A stretch of DNA of 61,439 nucleotides from an uncultured Clostridia bacterium (GCA_937898195.1 CALEJD010000030.1:1-61439); one strand, 5' to 3'. Shown: positions 28,969 to 37,753, counted from the stretch's first letter. Numbers and translations: made by a program. Notes: generated by a model not told the origin, from the sequence alone.

Positions 28969-30573
28969 ATGATTGTTTATGATAAAAATACATTTGGAAG
29001 TAATCGTGAAATAGACAAAGTTAATGGCTATTTGCGTGTTGATGAATGTAATATCAGCAAATGTCAGGTTCGCCCTTATTTGGGGAAAGAAATCCCGAAT
29101 TGGCGTGAGTTTGATTTAGAACCTGATAAGATTTACAATGTATATTGTCCGAAAGAGGAATTAAAAAAGGCTGTGCCTACATTTAACAATTTGCCATTGA
29201 CAAGAGAGCATATTGAAGTTGATGTGGATAATGTGCCAAAAGAAAAGATTGTGGGAAGTTTGGGCGACCACGCAAGTTTTGAATACCCGTATTTAAAGAA
29301 CAATTTAATTATTTATGATAAAAAGGACATTGATTTGGTAATGTCTGGAAAGAAAAAGGAATTGTCCTGTGGGTATCGTTATACACCTGTGCGTCAATCG
29401 GGTGAAGCAGATGGGCAACACTATGATTTTGTAATGACGGATATTGTTGGAAATCACGTTGCTTTGGTTAAACAAGGTCGTGCTGGGAGAGATGTTATGG
29501 TGGCAGACAGTTCAAAGGGTATTTTAGAAACAATCAAGGAGAAAATTATGGCTGTATTTGATAACGATTTGGTTGGGGACGAACTAACCGAAGATAAAAA
29601 ACCTTCAGAAGCCGAACAAGAAAAGGTGGGCGTTGTTATGAAAGAATTTAAAGATGGTGAATTAAAATCTGGCTCTGGTGAAAAGGTGACAGACCCGAAA
29701 CAGGCTATTGCTATTGCTTTGAGTGAAGCAGATAAGATTGCCAAAGACAAAGAAATTCCTGAAAAGCAGGATGAACCCGAAAAGGCAGGGGATGAAGTAG
29801 CCTTAAATAAAGGAGAAAAGAAAATGGCTGATGAAGTCAAAAAAGCTCCTGCCGAAGAAAAAGTGGAAGAAGTCAAGGAAGAAAAGGTGACGGAAGACGC
29901 TTGTAAGGCAGAAGATAAAGAGGTCAAGCCTGCTTGTGATGAAAAAGAGGACAAGCGGAAACTGATTGATGAAATCGGTGGTATTCTGAAAGACAAATTG
30001 TCGGAAGAAGAATGGCGGACAGTAATCAAGAAAGCCGAAGAATTGGCATATAATGATTCCGAAGCCTCTGCTGATGATGAAGATAAGAAAGACCTAAAAG
30101 GTAAAGAAAAGAAAGCCTTTGCTGAGGGTGTTGTCTATGGTGAGGAAAAAGAAAAAGCCGAACCGAAAAAGTTGGACTCTGAACACGAATCGGAAGGGAT
30201 GAAAAAAGCAGAAGAAAAGAAAGAAGAAAAAGCCGAAGATAAGAAAATGGCAAAAGACGAAGATTTGGTTATGGATGCTGATGCTATCAAAGCCGAAGCC
30301 AAAGCCGAAGTTATTGCTGATTTTAAGGCTCGTGAAACTGCTCGTCGTGCTGTTCGCAAGATGGTTGGCGATGTGGATGTATTCGCTTTTGATTCTGCGG
30401 ATGAGATTTACAAGTTCGCTTGTGAAAAAGCAGGTATGAACTTGAGCGAGATTGTCAGTTTTAAAGATGCTTTCAGTGGCTTGTCGGCTGCTAAAGGTAA
30501 ACTGGCATTGGACGCTTCCCCCATTAGCGGAAGTAATGTGGAATGTTTTAAAGACATTCGTTTGGCTAATTAA
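28969..30573 (+). CDS. DUF2213 prohead protease with C-terminal scaffold-like region
   Basis: 534 residues. Residues 1-185 are DUF2213: RVDECNISKCQVRPYLGKEI, FNNLPLTREHIEVD, KELSCGYRYTPVRQSGEADG, DIVGNHVALVKQGRAGRDVM; a serine-protease-like prohead protease assigned by synteny. Residues 190-420 are a very acidic Lys/Glu/Ala coiled region typical of scaffolds. The C-terminal 100 residues are a helical capsid-binding part. Two in-frame ATGs inside (29548, 29824) have strong ribosome sites, suggesting separate scaffold products. Confidence 0.8.
   Translation: MIVYDKNTFGSNREIDKVNGYLRVDECNISKCQVRPYLGKEIPNWREFDLEPDKIYNVYCPKEELKKAVPTFNNLPLTREHIEVDVDNVPKEKIVGSLGDHASFEYPYLKNNLIIYDKKDIDLVMSGKKKELSCGYRYTPVRQSGEADGQHYDFVMTDIVGNHVALVKQGRAGRDVMVADSSKGILETIKEKIMAVFDNDLVGDELTEDKKPSEAEQEKVGVVMKEFKDGELKSGSGEKVTDPKQAIAIALSEADKIAKDKEIPEKQDEPEKAGDEVALNKGEKKMADEVKKAPAEEKVEEVKEEKVTEDACKAEDKEVKPACDEKEDKRKLIDEIGGILKDKLSEEEWRTVIKKAEELAYNDSEASADDEDKKDLKGKEKKAFAEGVVYGEEKEKAEPKKLDSEHESEGMKKAEEKKEEKAEDKKMAKDEDLVMDADAIKAEAKAEVIADFKARETARRAVRKMVGDVDVFAFDSADEIYKFACEKAGMNLSEIVSFKDAFSGLSAAKGKLALDASPISGSNVECFKDIRLAN
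29537..29550 (+). promoter_or_regulatory. internal ribosome site, in-frame ATG 29548
   Basis: AAGGAG at 29537-29542 lies 5-6 bases before ATG 29548, in frame with the protease gene and just after the protease domain. It would give a 341-residue scaffold without the protease, as in lambda C/Nu3. Confidence 0.5.
29812..29826 (+). promoter_or_regulatory. second internal ribosome site, in-frame ATG 29824
   Basis: AAAGGAGAAAAGAAAATG precedes MADEVKKAPAEE, in frame, and would give a 249-residue scaffold. The spacing copies the genome's ordinary gene starts (GGAGAAAATAAAATG type). Confidence 0.45.
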
Positions 30574-30587
30574 AAGGAGAAAATAAA

Positions 30588-31082
30588 ATGGCCTTTCAAA
30601 GTACTGTAAATCGTATGCCGACATACGGTATTCAAGGAGATGTTGCGAATGGACAAGTTCCTCATTACACTCCGACGACTCCGCGTGTGGCTACATCTGC
30701 CACTGTTGCTTGTGGCGATTTTGTGTGGGTGACTGACGTCAATGGCGTCGCCACTTGTGCGAAAGCGGGTTCTGGGAAACCTGATGGTATTGTCCAACGG
30801 ACTATGGATTTCCCGATGGGTGTGACCTCGGAAGCCTCTTTGGTTATCCCCGAAGGACGGACTTGCTCTGTTATCAACTTGGGTGATGTGTTTGTGAAAG
30901 TGACAGACACAGCTTCTGTTGGTAAGAAAATTTTTGTGAATAATACAACTGGTGCTATTACTTGCGGTAATGCTGGTGCTTCTGTATCGGGTGCTACCGA
31001 AACGGATTGGGTTGTCAAATCTTTGGCAAACAACGCTGCTGCTGCTGGTGGTTCTGTTGTGATTGTTTCTAACGTGGGATAA
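30588..31082 (+). CDS. capsid decoration protein
   Basis: 164 residues. FQSTVNRMPTYGIQGDVANG, then FVWVTDVNGVATCAKAGSGK, PDGIVQRTMDFP, and INLGDVFVKV: the pattern of small head-decoration/cement proteins encoded between scaffold and capsid. Beta-rich, Ala/Val/Thr-rich, with GC-richer, codon-optimised sequence like the capsid gene that follows, consistent with high expression. Confidence 0.7.
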   Translation: MAFQSTVNRMPTYGIQGDVANGQVPHYTPTTPRVATSATVACGDFVWVTDVNGVATCAKAGSGKPDGIVQRTMDFPMGVTSEASLVIPEGRTCSVINLGDVFVKVTDTASVGKKIFVNNTTGAITCGNAGASVSGATETDWVVKSLANNAAAAGGSVVIVSNVG

Positions 31083-31095
31083 GGAGAAAATAACA

Positions 31096-32094
31096 ATGGA
31101 TATCAATACTTGTAAAGAATATGGCATCGATTTGTCGCAATACAAAGTTTGTGGCGAACGTGAAGAGGGTGTGATGGCTCTGGATGCTGCTTTGGTGACA
31201 ACGCCGAATGCTGGTATTCCTGTTGAACTGTTGACATTCTTTGATAACCGTGCAATTCAAGTGCTGTTGGCGAAACGTGCTGCGACGGAAGTGTTTAACG
31301 AAGTCAAGGCTGGTTCTCGTGCTGACGCGGTGCGTAAATTCCGTGTGTTGGAAAATACAGGTTATACACAACCGTATTCGGATTATGCCAACAACGGTAA
31401 AGCGGATGTGAACTACAACTTCCCGATGCGTGAAAACTATTTGTTCGAAACGACAATCGCTTATGGTGACCAAGAAGTTGCTGAAACTTCTCGTGCCAAG
31501 ATTTCGTTGGTGGCTGACAAGCAAATGGCGGCTGCTACTGCGATTGCTGTTGATATGAACAAATTTTATATGAATGGTGTTGCTGGCTTGCAGAACTATG
31601 GTCTGTTGAACCAACCGAACCTGCCTGCTGCTATCGTTGCTGCTAACGGTGCTGCTGGTACAGCTACTTGGTCGACAAAGACTGGGACGGAAATTTACAA
31701 CGACATCGTGGCTTTGATGTCTGATATTGCTTCTCGGACAGAGGGTAATGTTGACCAATCCACGAAGTATAAATTGGTTGTTGGTCCGTCGTCGAATGCA
31801 GAACTGAACAAACTGAATGCTTTTGGTACGGAAACTGTCTTGGCTCTTATCAAGCGGAATTTCCCGAACCTCGAAGTTGTGGTCGCCCCTGAATATGACG
31901 ACTCGACGAAGAAGATTCAGTTGATTGCGTTGGATGTTGATGGAACGCCGACGGGTGAGATGGCATACAGCGAAAAGCTGATTGCTGGTCGTTTGATTCC
32001 TGACCTGTCGAGTTACCGCCAGAAATTTATGGCTGGGACTTATGGCGCTGTTGTCTATCGTCCTGTGCTTGTTTCGACGATGACTGGTATTTAA
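31096..32094 (+). CDS. major capsid protein (DUF2184-like)
   Basis: 332 residues from ATG 31096 (AAGGAG at 31081). LVTTPNAGIPVELLTFFDNR, FRVLENTGYTQPYSDYANNG, TTIAYGDQEVAETSRAKISL, AIAVDMNKFYMNGVAGLQNYG and IPDLSSYRQKFMAGTYGAVV are DUF2184 features, an HK97-fold capsid family of myo-like phages. Codon choice is distinctly biased toward GC-ending codons. Expected to be the most abundant virion protein. Confidence 0.85.
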   Translation: MDINTCKEYGIDLSQYKVCGEREEGVMALDAALVTTPNAGIPVELLTFFDNRAIQVLLAKRAATEVFNEVKAGSRADAVRKFRVLENTGYTQPYSDYANNGKADVNYNFPMRENYLFETTIAYGDQEVAETSRAKISLVADKQMAAATAIAVDMNKFYMNGVAGLQNYGLLNQPNLPAAIVAANGAAGTATWSTKTGTEIYNDIVALMSDIASRTEGNVDQSTKYKLVVGPSSNAELNKLNAFGTETVLALIKRNFPNLEVVVAPEYDDSTKKIQLIALDVDGTPTGEMAYSEKLIAGRLIPDLSSYRQKFMAGTYGAVVYRPVLVSTMTGI

Positions 32095-32113
32095 TTATTG
32101 ATTGGAGGATAAG

Positions 32114-32563
32114 ATGGTTAAAATGAAAAATACCGAAAAGAAAGTTACAGAAATCTTGAATGAAAAGGCGACGGCTTCTCTCGAAGAAGCCACCGCCGAA
32201 CAAAAGGCGACATCTAAAGGGAATATCACGGTTGCTTGTGGTATTCCGATGGGTTTGAAATTAGAACTCAAAGATGGTCCTTTGGTTTTAAAGGGGACAC
32301 CTGTTTCACATATTGTCAATGCCAGAGATGGCGCTTATTTGCCTGCTGGTAAATATGGTTTGACGACTGTAACTGAAGAACAATGGGATGAGATTATGGC
32401 CAAGTATGGCAAATTTGATTTCGTTGTGAATGGTGTTGTGTTTGCTACAAAGAGCTACGAAGAAGCTGTTGAAAAGGCAGAAGAACTGTCGGCGACAAAA
32501 CGGACTGGTTTTGAGCAAGCAGACCCGAAAAAAGGTAGAACAAAAGCCAATAAGGGTGAATAA
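32114..32563 (+). CDS. conserved head/neck-region protein
   Basis: 149 residues from ATG 32114 (GGAGG 8 bases upstream). ITVACGIPMGLKLELKDGPL, VVNGVVFATKSYEEA, then a basic tail (PKKGRTKANKGE). The VACG.P.GL.L.L motif recurs in proteins between capsid and connector genes in related myophages. Structural role inferred from position. Confidence 0.6.
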   Translation: MVKMKNTEKKVTEILNEKATASLEEATAEQKATSKGNITVACGIPMGLKLELKDGPLVLKGTPVSHIVNARDGAYLPAGKYGLTTVTEEQWDEIMAKYGKFDFVVNGVVFATKSYEEAVEKAEELSATKRTGFEQADPKKGRTKANKGE

Positions 32564-32566
32564 AAG

Positions 32567-32941
32567 ATGAGTGGTGTTGTCCAATTTGATTACAACTATT
32601 TACAATCGGCATTTCCAGAATTGAAAATGACTCCGACAAGTGCGAAAATCGCATTTGATATGGCTGAACAGATTGTGAACAACACCACAAATTCTTATGT
32701 TTGTTGCTGTTGTAAGCGAAAACATCTATTAAACCTTTTAACGGCGCATATATTGTTTTTGAACAATCGTGGTGCTGGTAGCGTTGGGACAGTAGGAAAC
32801 GCCCACGAAGGTAGTGTGTCTGTTGGATATGCGACTTCTGGGATTGATAAATTGGGTGCTGGATATTTTGGGCAAACTCAATATGGATTATTGTTCTGGC
32901 AAATTGCACAACAATTTATGTCAGGATTTTATGTGCTATGA
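32567..32941 (+). CDS. DUF4054 head-tail adaptor, 3' end altered by tnpB insertion
   Basis: 124 residues. FDYNYLQSAFPELKMTPTSA, LLNLLTAHILFLNNRGAGSV, EGSVSVGYATSGI, YFGQTQYGLLFWQIAQQFMS: the DUF4054 pattern of neck/adaptor proteins, except for an unusual CCCCKRKH insertion. It ends GFYVL at the tnpB start. Sequence after the tnpB element (GGAGGTCGGGTGCCGTGA) would extend it to GFYVGGRVP and place its stop over the next gene's GTG, suggesting a slightly truncated C-terminus. Confidence 0.75.
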   Translation: MSGVVQFDYNYLQSAFPELKMTPTSAKIAFDMAEQIVNNTTNSYVCCCCKRKHLLNLLTAHILFLNNRGAGSVGTVGNAHEGSVSVGYATSGIDKLGAGYFGQTQYGLLFWQIAQQFMSGFYVL

Positions 32942-34032
32942 AGTCAATAAAATATAGAATATATCCAACAGAGGAGCAAAAAACGTTAATAGAAAAAACG
33001 TTTGGATGTTGCCGATTTGTTTATAATAATTCTTTAATGTATAAAGAAGAAGAGTATAAAAAAGAAAATAAGCATATCGGTATATTTGAGTTGGCAAAGA
33101 AATTAACAAAACAAAAAAAAGAATTAGTGTGGTTGAAAGAAGTTGATTCTACCGCTTTGCAACAAGCATTAGTTGATTTAGAGTGTGCTTATAAAAAGTT
33201 TTATAAAGAAAAAAAGAATACTCCTAAATTTCATAAAAAAGGAGATAAAGAAAGTTATAGAACTTTTTATGTGCATAGGTCATCTGGCCATTTTGTGAAA
33301 TTACCTAAAATAGGTAAAGTTAAAGTTTCAGAGAAATTAAAGAAAAAGATAAATATACATAATGCCACAATATCAAAAAAAGCAAATAAATATTTTATTT
33401 CTTTATTGATTGATTATACGCCGCCAAAAGTGAATAAGTGTAAAAATGAGGTTGGAATAGATGTCGGGATAAAGAATTTTGCAACTTTATCAAATGGAAC
33501 AGTGTATAAAAATATAAAAACAACAGCTAAGTATGCAAAAAGGTTAGCTATTTTACAAAAACGGTTAGAAAAAAAACAAAAAGGGAGTAAAAATAGAGAA
33601 AAAGCAAAATTGGCTATTGAAAAATTAAATATAAAAATAGCAAATGTACGCAATGATTATCTTAATAAAATAAGTACTGCGATAGCCAAGCAGTATAGTT
33701 TTGTTGGGATAGAGGACTTGAGTGTTCAAGGAATGCTTAAAAATCATAAACTAGCTAAGAGTATAGCAGATTGTAGTTGGTCTAAATTTTTTAGACAACT
33801 TCAATATAAATGTTCTTGGTATGGTTGTGAATTATGTAAAATTGGCAGATTTGAACCGTCAAGTAAAACTTGTTCGCATTGTGGATGTGTTCAAGACAAA
33901 ATGCCATTAAATGTTAGGAAATGGATTTGTCCTGATTGTGGCACAGAACACGATAGAGATATAAATGCGGCAATAAATATATTAAAAATTGCACTGTCAG
34001 GCCGACAGGGTGAGCTTGTGGAGGTGTCATAA
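32938..34032 (+). CDS. tnpB: TnpB RNA-guided nuclease (IS605 OrfB)
   Basis: 364 residues, full length and with intact motifs. N-terminal OrfB helix-turn-helix part (KYRIYPTEEQKTLIEKTFGC, CCRFVYNNSL). RuvC-I EVGIDVGIKNF (Asp175), RuvC-II FVGIEDLSVQGM (Glu259), zinc ribbon CSHCG...CPDCG (Cys312/315/331/334) and RuvC-III HDRDINAAINI. TnpB cuts DNA next to a short TAM using an RNA from the element's 3' end, which favours retention of the element. Its ATG overlaps the upstream stop (ATGA). Confidence 0.93.
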   Translation: MKSIKYRIYPTEEQKTLIEKTFGCCRFVYNNSLMYKEEEYKKENKHIGIFELAKKLTKQKKELVWLKEVDSTALQQALVDLECAYKKFYKEKKNTPKFHKKGDKESYRTFYVHRSSGHFVKLPKIGKVKVSEKLKKKINIHNATISKKANKYFISLLIDYTPPKVNKCKNEVGIDVGIKNFATLSNGTVYKNIKTTAKYAKRLAILQKRLEKKQKGSKNREKAKLAIEKLNIKIANVRNDYLNKISTAIAKQYSFVGIEDLSVQGMLKNHKLAKSIADCSWSKFFRQLQYKCSWYGCELCKIGRFEPSSKTCSHCGCVQDKMPLNVRKWICPDCGTEHDRDINAAINILKIALSGRQGELVEVS

Positions 34033-34098
34033 TGAGTGAGCCGAAGAAGCAAGAAAACGTTAGAGTAGCAAAATGTGAAATAATACCCTTTTGCAATA
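32938..34098 (+). mobile_element. tnpB-only IS200/IS605-type element
   Basis: A tnpB gene without tnpA inserted between two neck genes. Right boundary is put near 34098 because the following bases restore the DUF4054 3' end and the native ribosome site of the 34114 gene. Left boundary is at or just before the tnpB ATG. Hairpins CTGTC/GACAG (about 34000-34013) and CCCT/AGGG (about 34087-34101) near the 3' end could belong to the guide RNA scaffold. No target duplication is expected for this family. Confidence 0.6.
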
Positions 34099-34127
34099 GG
34101 GAGGTCGGGTGCCGTGATAAAGTTTAA
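34032..34127 (+). CDS. possible 31-residue ORF after tnpB
   Basis: MSEPKKQENVRVAKCEIIPF followed by a short Cys-containing end. Starts in the tnpB stop (TAATG) with GGAGG upstream but spans the inferred element boundary and overlaps the next gene. It may be an accident of the insertion or of the guide RNA region. Confidence 0.25.
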   Translation: MSEPKKQENVRVAKCEIIPFCNREVGCRDKV

Positions 34128-34545
34128 TATAAAGATAGATGATAAAGAGATATATAAAGAGTTGAAAAAGCAACACGCTAAAATAGAAGTGGGCTTTTTT
34201 GAGGGTGAAAAATATCCTGATGGGACTCCTGTTGCGGCTGTCGCTGCTCATAATGAGTTTGGTGGTGGAAATACACCGCCACGTCCTTTTATGAGGACTT
34301 GTGTTGAAAAACGTCGTGGGAAATGGCGCAAGGTTGTTAAAGATAATCTGGCTAAAAATCCAGATGTTAGAACAACTATGGCTGAATTAGCGGATGTTAT
34401 GGTGGAAGATTTAAAAGATTTTATTAAAATTTGGACTAGACCGCCAAACGCCCCATCTACTGTTGCCAAAAAAGGATTTAATGACCCGTTGGTTGATACT
34501 GGTCGAATGATGAACTCTGTTGATTGGAGAGGGGATTGGTTATGA
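34114..34545 (+). CDS. HK97 gp10-like tail-completion/neck protein
   Basis: 143 residues from GTG 34114, ribosome site GGGAGG at 34099-34104. HAKIEVGFFEGEKYPDGTPV, AAHNEFGGGNTPPRPFMRTC and PPNAPSTVAKKGFNDPLVDT-GRMMNSV are typical: an IP..NEFG..N.PPRPF core and an LVDTG..M..V end. These proteins bridge connector and tail. Overlaps the next gene by four bases. Confidence 0.8.
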   Translation: MIKFNIKIDDKEIYKELKKQHAKIEVGFFEGEKYPDGTPVAAVAAHNEFGGGNTPPRPFMRTCVEKRRGKWRKVVKDNLAKNPDVRTTMAELADVMVEDLKDFIKIWTRPPNAPSTVAKKGFNDPLVDTGRMMNSVDWRGDWL

Positions 34546-34946
34546 ATTTACACGAAATTGCCAGTTCTGCTATCAACTCAATAAATCCGTTCCAAAATAT
34601 AACTATTACACCGAGAAGTAGTTATACTGTAAATGATTATGGAGAAACGGTTGTAAATGAGGGGGCGTCTTATACGATAAAAGCAGATGTCCAGCCTATT
34701 ACTAGCGAAGATATTAAATTTATCAATAATTACAATGAGAGTACAATTTATAAAGCGTTTTGGGTTAGTGCTAATACGTTTGGTCTTAATCGCCCTATGG
34801 CTCGTGCTGGGGATAAAATTTCTTGTAATGGCAAGATTTATTATGTAACGAGTATGCCAGAGGATTGGTATGAAACTGTTGGGTGGTCGCATTTTATAGG
34901 GGCATTACAGTTAAAGCCTAGGGAGGTGTCTAATGGCAACTCTTAA
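34542..34946 (+). CDS. head-tail connector/stopper protein
   Basis: 134 residues from ATG 34542. Beta-rich: NITITPRSSYTVNDYGETVV, YTIKADVQPITSEDIKFINN, ARAGDKISCNGKIYYVTSMP, EDWYETVGWSHFIGAL, like gpFII/gp16-type stoppers and tail-joining proteins that carry a small beta barrel. Placed between gp10-like and neck terminator genes. Function by context. Confidence 0.65.
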   Translation: MNLHEIASSAINSINPFQNITITPRSSYTVNDYGETVVNEGASYTIKADVQPITSEDIKFINNYNESTIYKAFWVSANTFGLNRPMARAGDKISCNGKIYYVTSMPEDWYETVGWSHFIGALQLKPREVSNGNS

Positions 34947-35430
34947 ACAGGATATTCAAAAGGGTATTCGTGAGATGTTGAAAAAATACACCAACTGTTC
35001 TGCTGAAAAGATTTTAGCGGGGTATAATAACCACGTTCAGTTGCCTGCCGACAATGATTATATTATTTTTACAATTTTAAATCCCCGTAGATATGGAACG
35101 CCAATCGTTATTACAAATATAAATGGTAATACGAGTTATCAGGACTTCCGATGTGAAGTTCAGATAGATTTTTATGGTGATTTTGCTTTTGACCGTGCTT
35201 GTGATATAGTAAATATATCAAGGACTGAATTCTTATGCGAGTTCTTGGCACAATATAATATCCAGCCGATTTTTGTGGATGAAGCGCAAAATTTGACTGG
35301 TATAAGTGGCGAGAAAGAGTATGTAGATAGGTGGACGGTCAGATTAGAGATTGATTATCGTGACGCCGTTAGCGTTAGTCAAGATAGTTTTAACACGGCA
35401 AAGTTAAATATATTTAGAACGGAGTTATAA
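34933..35430 (+). CDS. phage neck terminator protein (LIC_12616-like)
   Basis: 165 residues, GGGAGG upstream. DNDYIIFTILNPRRYGTPIV, FRCEVQIDFYGDFAFDRACD, and YVDRWTVRLEIDYRDAVSVS match neck proteins that terminate the tail tube in DUF3383-sheath myophages. It lies two bases before the sheath gene. Confidence 0.7.
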   Translation: MATLKQDIQKGIREMLKKYTNCSAEKILAGYNNHVQLPADNDYIIFTILNPRRYGTPIVITNINGNTSYQDFRCEVQIDFYGDFAFDRACDIVNISRTEFLCEFLAQYNIQPIFVDEAQNLTGISGEKEYVDRWTVRLEIDYRDAVSVSQDSFNTAKLNIFRTEL

Positions 35431-35431
35431 A

Positions 35432-36889
35432 ATGACTATTCCTGCTTCACAATTAGTTGACATTACTCCCCGTGTTATTAGTGGGGGATTGTCTGGATTA
35501 GCGTTTGTTGGAACGTTCTTGTCTAAAAGTACAAGACTTCCCGCAAATCAGGCTGTTCCTTTTTATTCCCAAAAGGCTGTTGGGGATTATTTTGGAACGA
35601 CATCGGATGAATATGCTTTAGCTGGCAATTATTTTGTCGCTGATAGCAATTCTAGCAAAAAGCCCGATGTTTTGTGGTTTTTTAAGAAAATTGACGCTGC
35701 TGAAAGCGCGTTTTTGCGTGGTGCTTCTAATCCCGCAACTTTGGATGAGTTGAAAACGATTACTTCTGGAGATTTGACTATTACGGTTAATGGGACAGAA
35801 AAAGCGCTTACTGGGTTGGACTTTTCGGAACAAACATCCTTTTCTGGTGTTGCGTCAGTTGTCCAAACGGCTTTGGCTGGTGCTTATTGCTCTTGGGACA
35901 CCAATTTTAATGCTTTTGTTATCACATCTAACACGACAGGTTCTAGCAGCACATTGACTTTTGCTAGCGGAACGGCTGCGGAAAAGATGGGCTTGACAAG
36001 TGGAACGTTATCGCAAGGGTCTGCCGCTCAAACATTGACCGAAACAATGACGGCTTGCGTGAATTCGAACAGCAATTTCTGGTCGTTTATGCCTATTTGG
36101 GTAGAAGACAGTTCGGAAGCGTTGGAGTTGGCTTCTTGGTGTAATAATCAAGGTGTTCGGTTTATGTATGCTATGGTTGACACCTCGAATTCTGGATTGA
36201 CACCGAATAATCAGGCTTGTTTGGCATATCAAACAAAAGATTATTATGGCGTTTGCGCTTTGTATAATACAAAGGCTTTGGGTGCTATGGCTATGGGTAT
36301 TGGTGCGGCTATCAATCCTACTCAATTAAATGGTCGTAAAACTTGGGCATATAAGCAACAAACTGGGTTGGCGTTCACTGTCAATAGTGAAACATCTGCG
36401 CCTATTTTGTTAGCGAATGGGTATAACTTCTATGGCGATTATGCAACAGCATCTAACCAGTTTAAATTGTTCCAAAATGGTCAGATTTCTGGAAATGCCA
36501 AATGGATTGATACATACTATGGGCAAATTTATATCCGTGACGGATTACAAAATGCTTGGATTAACGCTTTAATGATGAATAACACAGTTCCGTATAATCA
36601 ATCTGGATATGGGATTTTGCGGGCTGCTGCGATGGATATTATCAATTCGGCGGTCAATGCTGGGTTTATTCGTCAAGGTGTTAAATTGAGTGAAAGCCAG
36701 AAAGCAACGGTTCAAAGCGAGGCTGGGTTAGATATTAGCGGTGCTTTGGAAACGCAAGGGTGGTATTTGCAAATTCTTGACCCGACAACACAAGTTCGTC
36801 AAGAACGTGGAACTCCTGTTGTGAATTTCTGGTATATGGACGGTGGCTCTGTGCAACTGATTCAAGGTACGTCAACTGTATTGTTATAA
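35432..36889 (+). CDS. tail sheath protein (DUF3383)
   Basis: 485 residues. The N-terminus (VDITPRVISGGLSGLAFVGT), a central PDVLWFFKKIDAAESAFLRG part and a C-terminal sheath core (IYIRDGLQNAWINALMMNNT, QRERGTPVVNFWYMDGG-like end) match DUF3383 proteins, the contractile sheath of this phage group. An inserted beta domain lies around residues 110-190. It contracts on infection to drive the tube. Codon bias again suggests strong expression. Confidence 0.85.
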   Translation: MTIPASQLVDITPRVISGGLSGLAFVGTFLSKSTRLPANQAVPFYSQKAVGDYFGTTSDEYALAGNYFVADSNSSKKPDVLWFFKKIDAAESAFLRGASNPATLDELKTITSGDLTITVNGTEKALTGLDFSEQTSFSGVASVVQTALAGAYCSWDTNFNAFVITSNTTGSSSTLTFASGTAAEKMGLTSGTLSQGSAAQTLTETMTACVNSNSNFWSFMPIWVEDSSEALELASWCNNQGVRFMYAMVDTSNSGLTPNNQACLAYQTKDYYGVCALYNTKALGAMAMGIGAAINPTQLNGRKTWAYKQQTGLAFTVNSETSAPILLANGYNFYGDYATASNQFKLFQNGQISGNAKWIDTYYGQIYIRDGLQNAWINALMMNNTVPYNQSGYGILRAAAMDIINSAVNAGFIRQGVKLSESQKATVQSEAGLDISGALETQGWYLQILDPTTQVRQERGTPVVNFWYMDGGSVQLIQGTSTVLL

Positions 36890-36901
36890 GGAGAGAAAAC
36901 A

Positions 36902-37336
36902 ATGAGTAAAGATATTACATCAGCAAATGCAAGTGCTTATCTGTATGCTTCTATTTTTCCTGCTGGATTAAAGTTGGAACAATTTGGCACAGATAGTGCT
37001 TGGGCGCAAGATAATTATGAAACGGTTGAACACCGTATGGGCGTTGATGGTAAAATGGCAGCGGGTTATACGCCTGTTGAAAAGGAAATTACCTTTACAT
37101 TTGAAGCCAACAGCCCGACGTTGAATGGTCTTGACCTGTTGTGGCAGACAACGGAAGTGTCGAAAACACCGATTTTTGGTCAGATTGTGATTACTGTCCC
37201 GTCTATTAAAAAGACATTCACTTTGGTGAACTGTATTTTGACAGGATATAAACTGTTGCCGAATGCAGAACGGGTCTTGGCGCCGATTGATGCTTCGTTC
37301 ACTTGCGAAAGTATTACTTCGGTTCCGTTGGCTTAA
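36902..37336 (+). CDS. tail tube protein
   Basis: 144 residues directly after the sheath. YETVEHRMGVDGKMAAGYTP, VEKEITFTFEANSPTLNGLD, then FGQIVITVPSIKKTFTLVNC and a compact C-terminal sheet. This layout is that of DUF3277-like tube proteins in the same synteny. It forms the hexameric inner tube. Confidence 0.75.
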   Translation: MSKDITSANASAYLYASIFPAGLKLEQFGTDSAWAQDNYETVEHRMGVDGKMAAGYTPVEKEITFTFEANSPTLNGLDLLWQTTEVSKTPIFGQIVITVPSIKKTFTLVNCILTGYKLLPNAERVLAPIDASFTCESITSVPLA

Positions 37337-37357
37337 ATCATTTAATTGGAGGATAAA

Positions 37358-37753
37358 ATGAGAAAAGAAATAGAAATCAAGATTGAAGCAGGTAGGGACG
37401 CTGGCAAAGTATTCAAGGTTGAAGAAATGCCAGCCGTTCAGATGGACAGATGGGTGACTCGGGCATTATGTATGCTCGGTCGCTCTGGGTCTGGATTGTC
37501 GGCGATTGGCGGTTCAACAATGGAAGAACTATTACAGGCTTTTTCAAAGTTGGATTTTAAAGATAGCGAACCTTTGCTGAATGAATTGCTTGCTTGCTGT
37601 TCTTTTAAAAAGGACGGTACATTGGTAAAAATGTCAGGCTCAATGATTGATTCTGTAATTGAGGATTGGACAACGATTTTTAAATTGCGGATTGAGGCGT
37701 TGAAGTTAAATCTTGGTTTTTTAGAAGAAGGCGGGGACTTGACGTCAAAATAA
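37358..37753 (+). CDS. tail assembly chaperone (G-like)
   Basis: 131 residues from ATG 37358 (GGAGG upstream). Helical with a ...MPAVQMDRWVTRALCMLGRS start, as in chaperones that coat the tape measure. Its end, TCA AAA TAA, allows -1 slippage of the AAA tRNA at the stop, which enters the frame of the next ORF. Confidence 0.65.
   Translation: MRKEIEIKIEAGRDAGKVFKVEEMPAVQMDRWVTRALCMLGRSGSGLSAIGGSTMEELLQAFSKLDFKDSEPLLNELLACCSFKKDGTLVKMSGSMIDSVIEDWTTIFKLRIEALKLNLGFLEEGGDLTSK

Noticed and set aside
29454..30624. Long minus-strand open frames opposite the DUF2213/scaffold gene
   Set aside because: They are low-complexity Ser/Phe or Arg-rich shadows created by the Glu/Lys/Ala-rich plus-strand gene, without ribosome sites.
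30570..31758. Minus-strand frames opposite decoration and capsid genes
   Set aside because: Compositional shadows of codon-biased structural genes. No motifs, and all other evidence puts genes on the plus strand.
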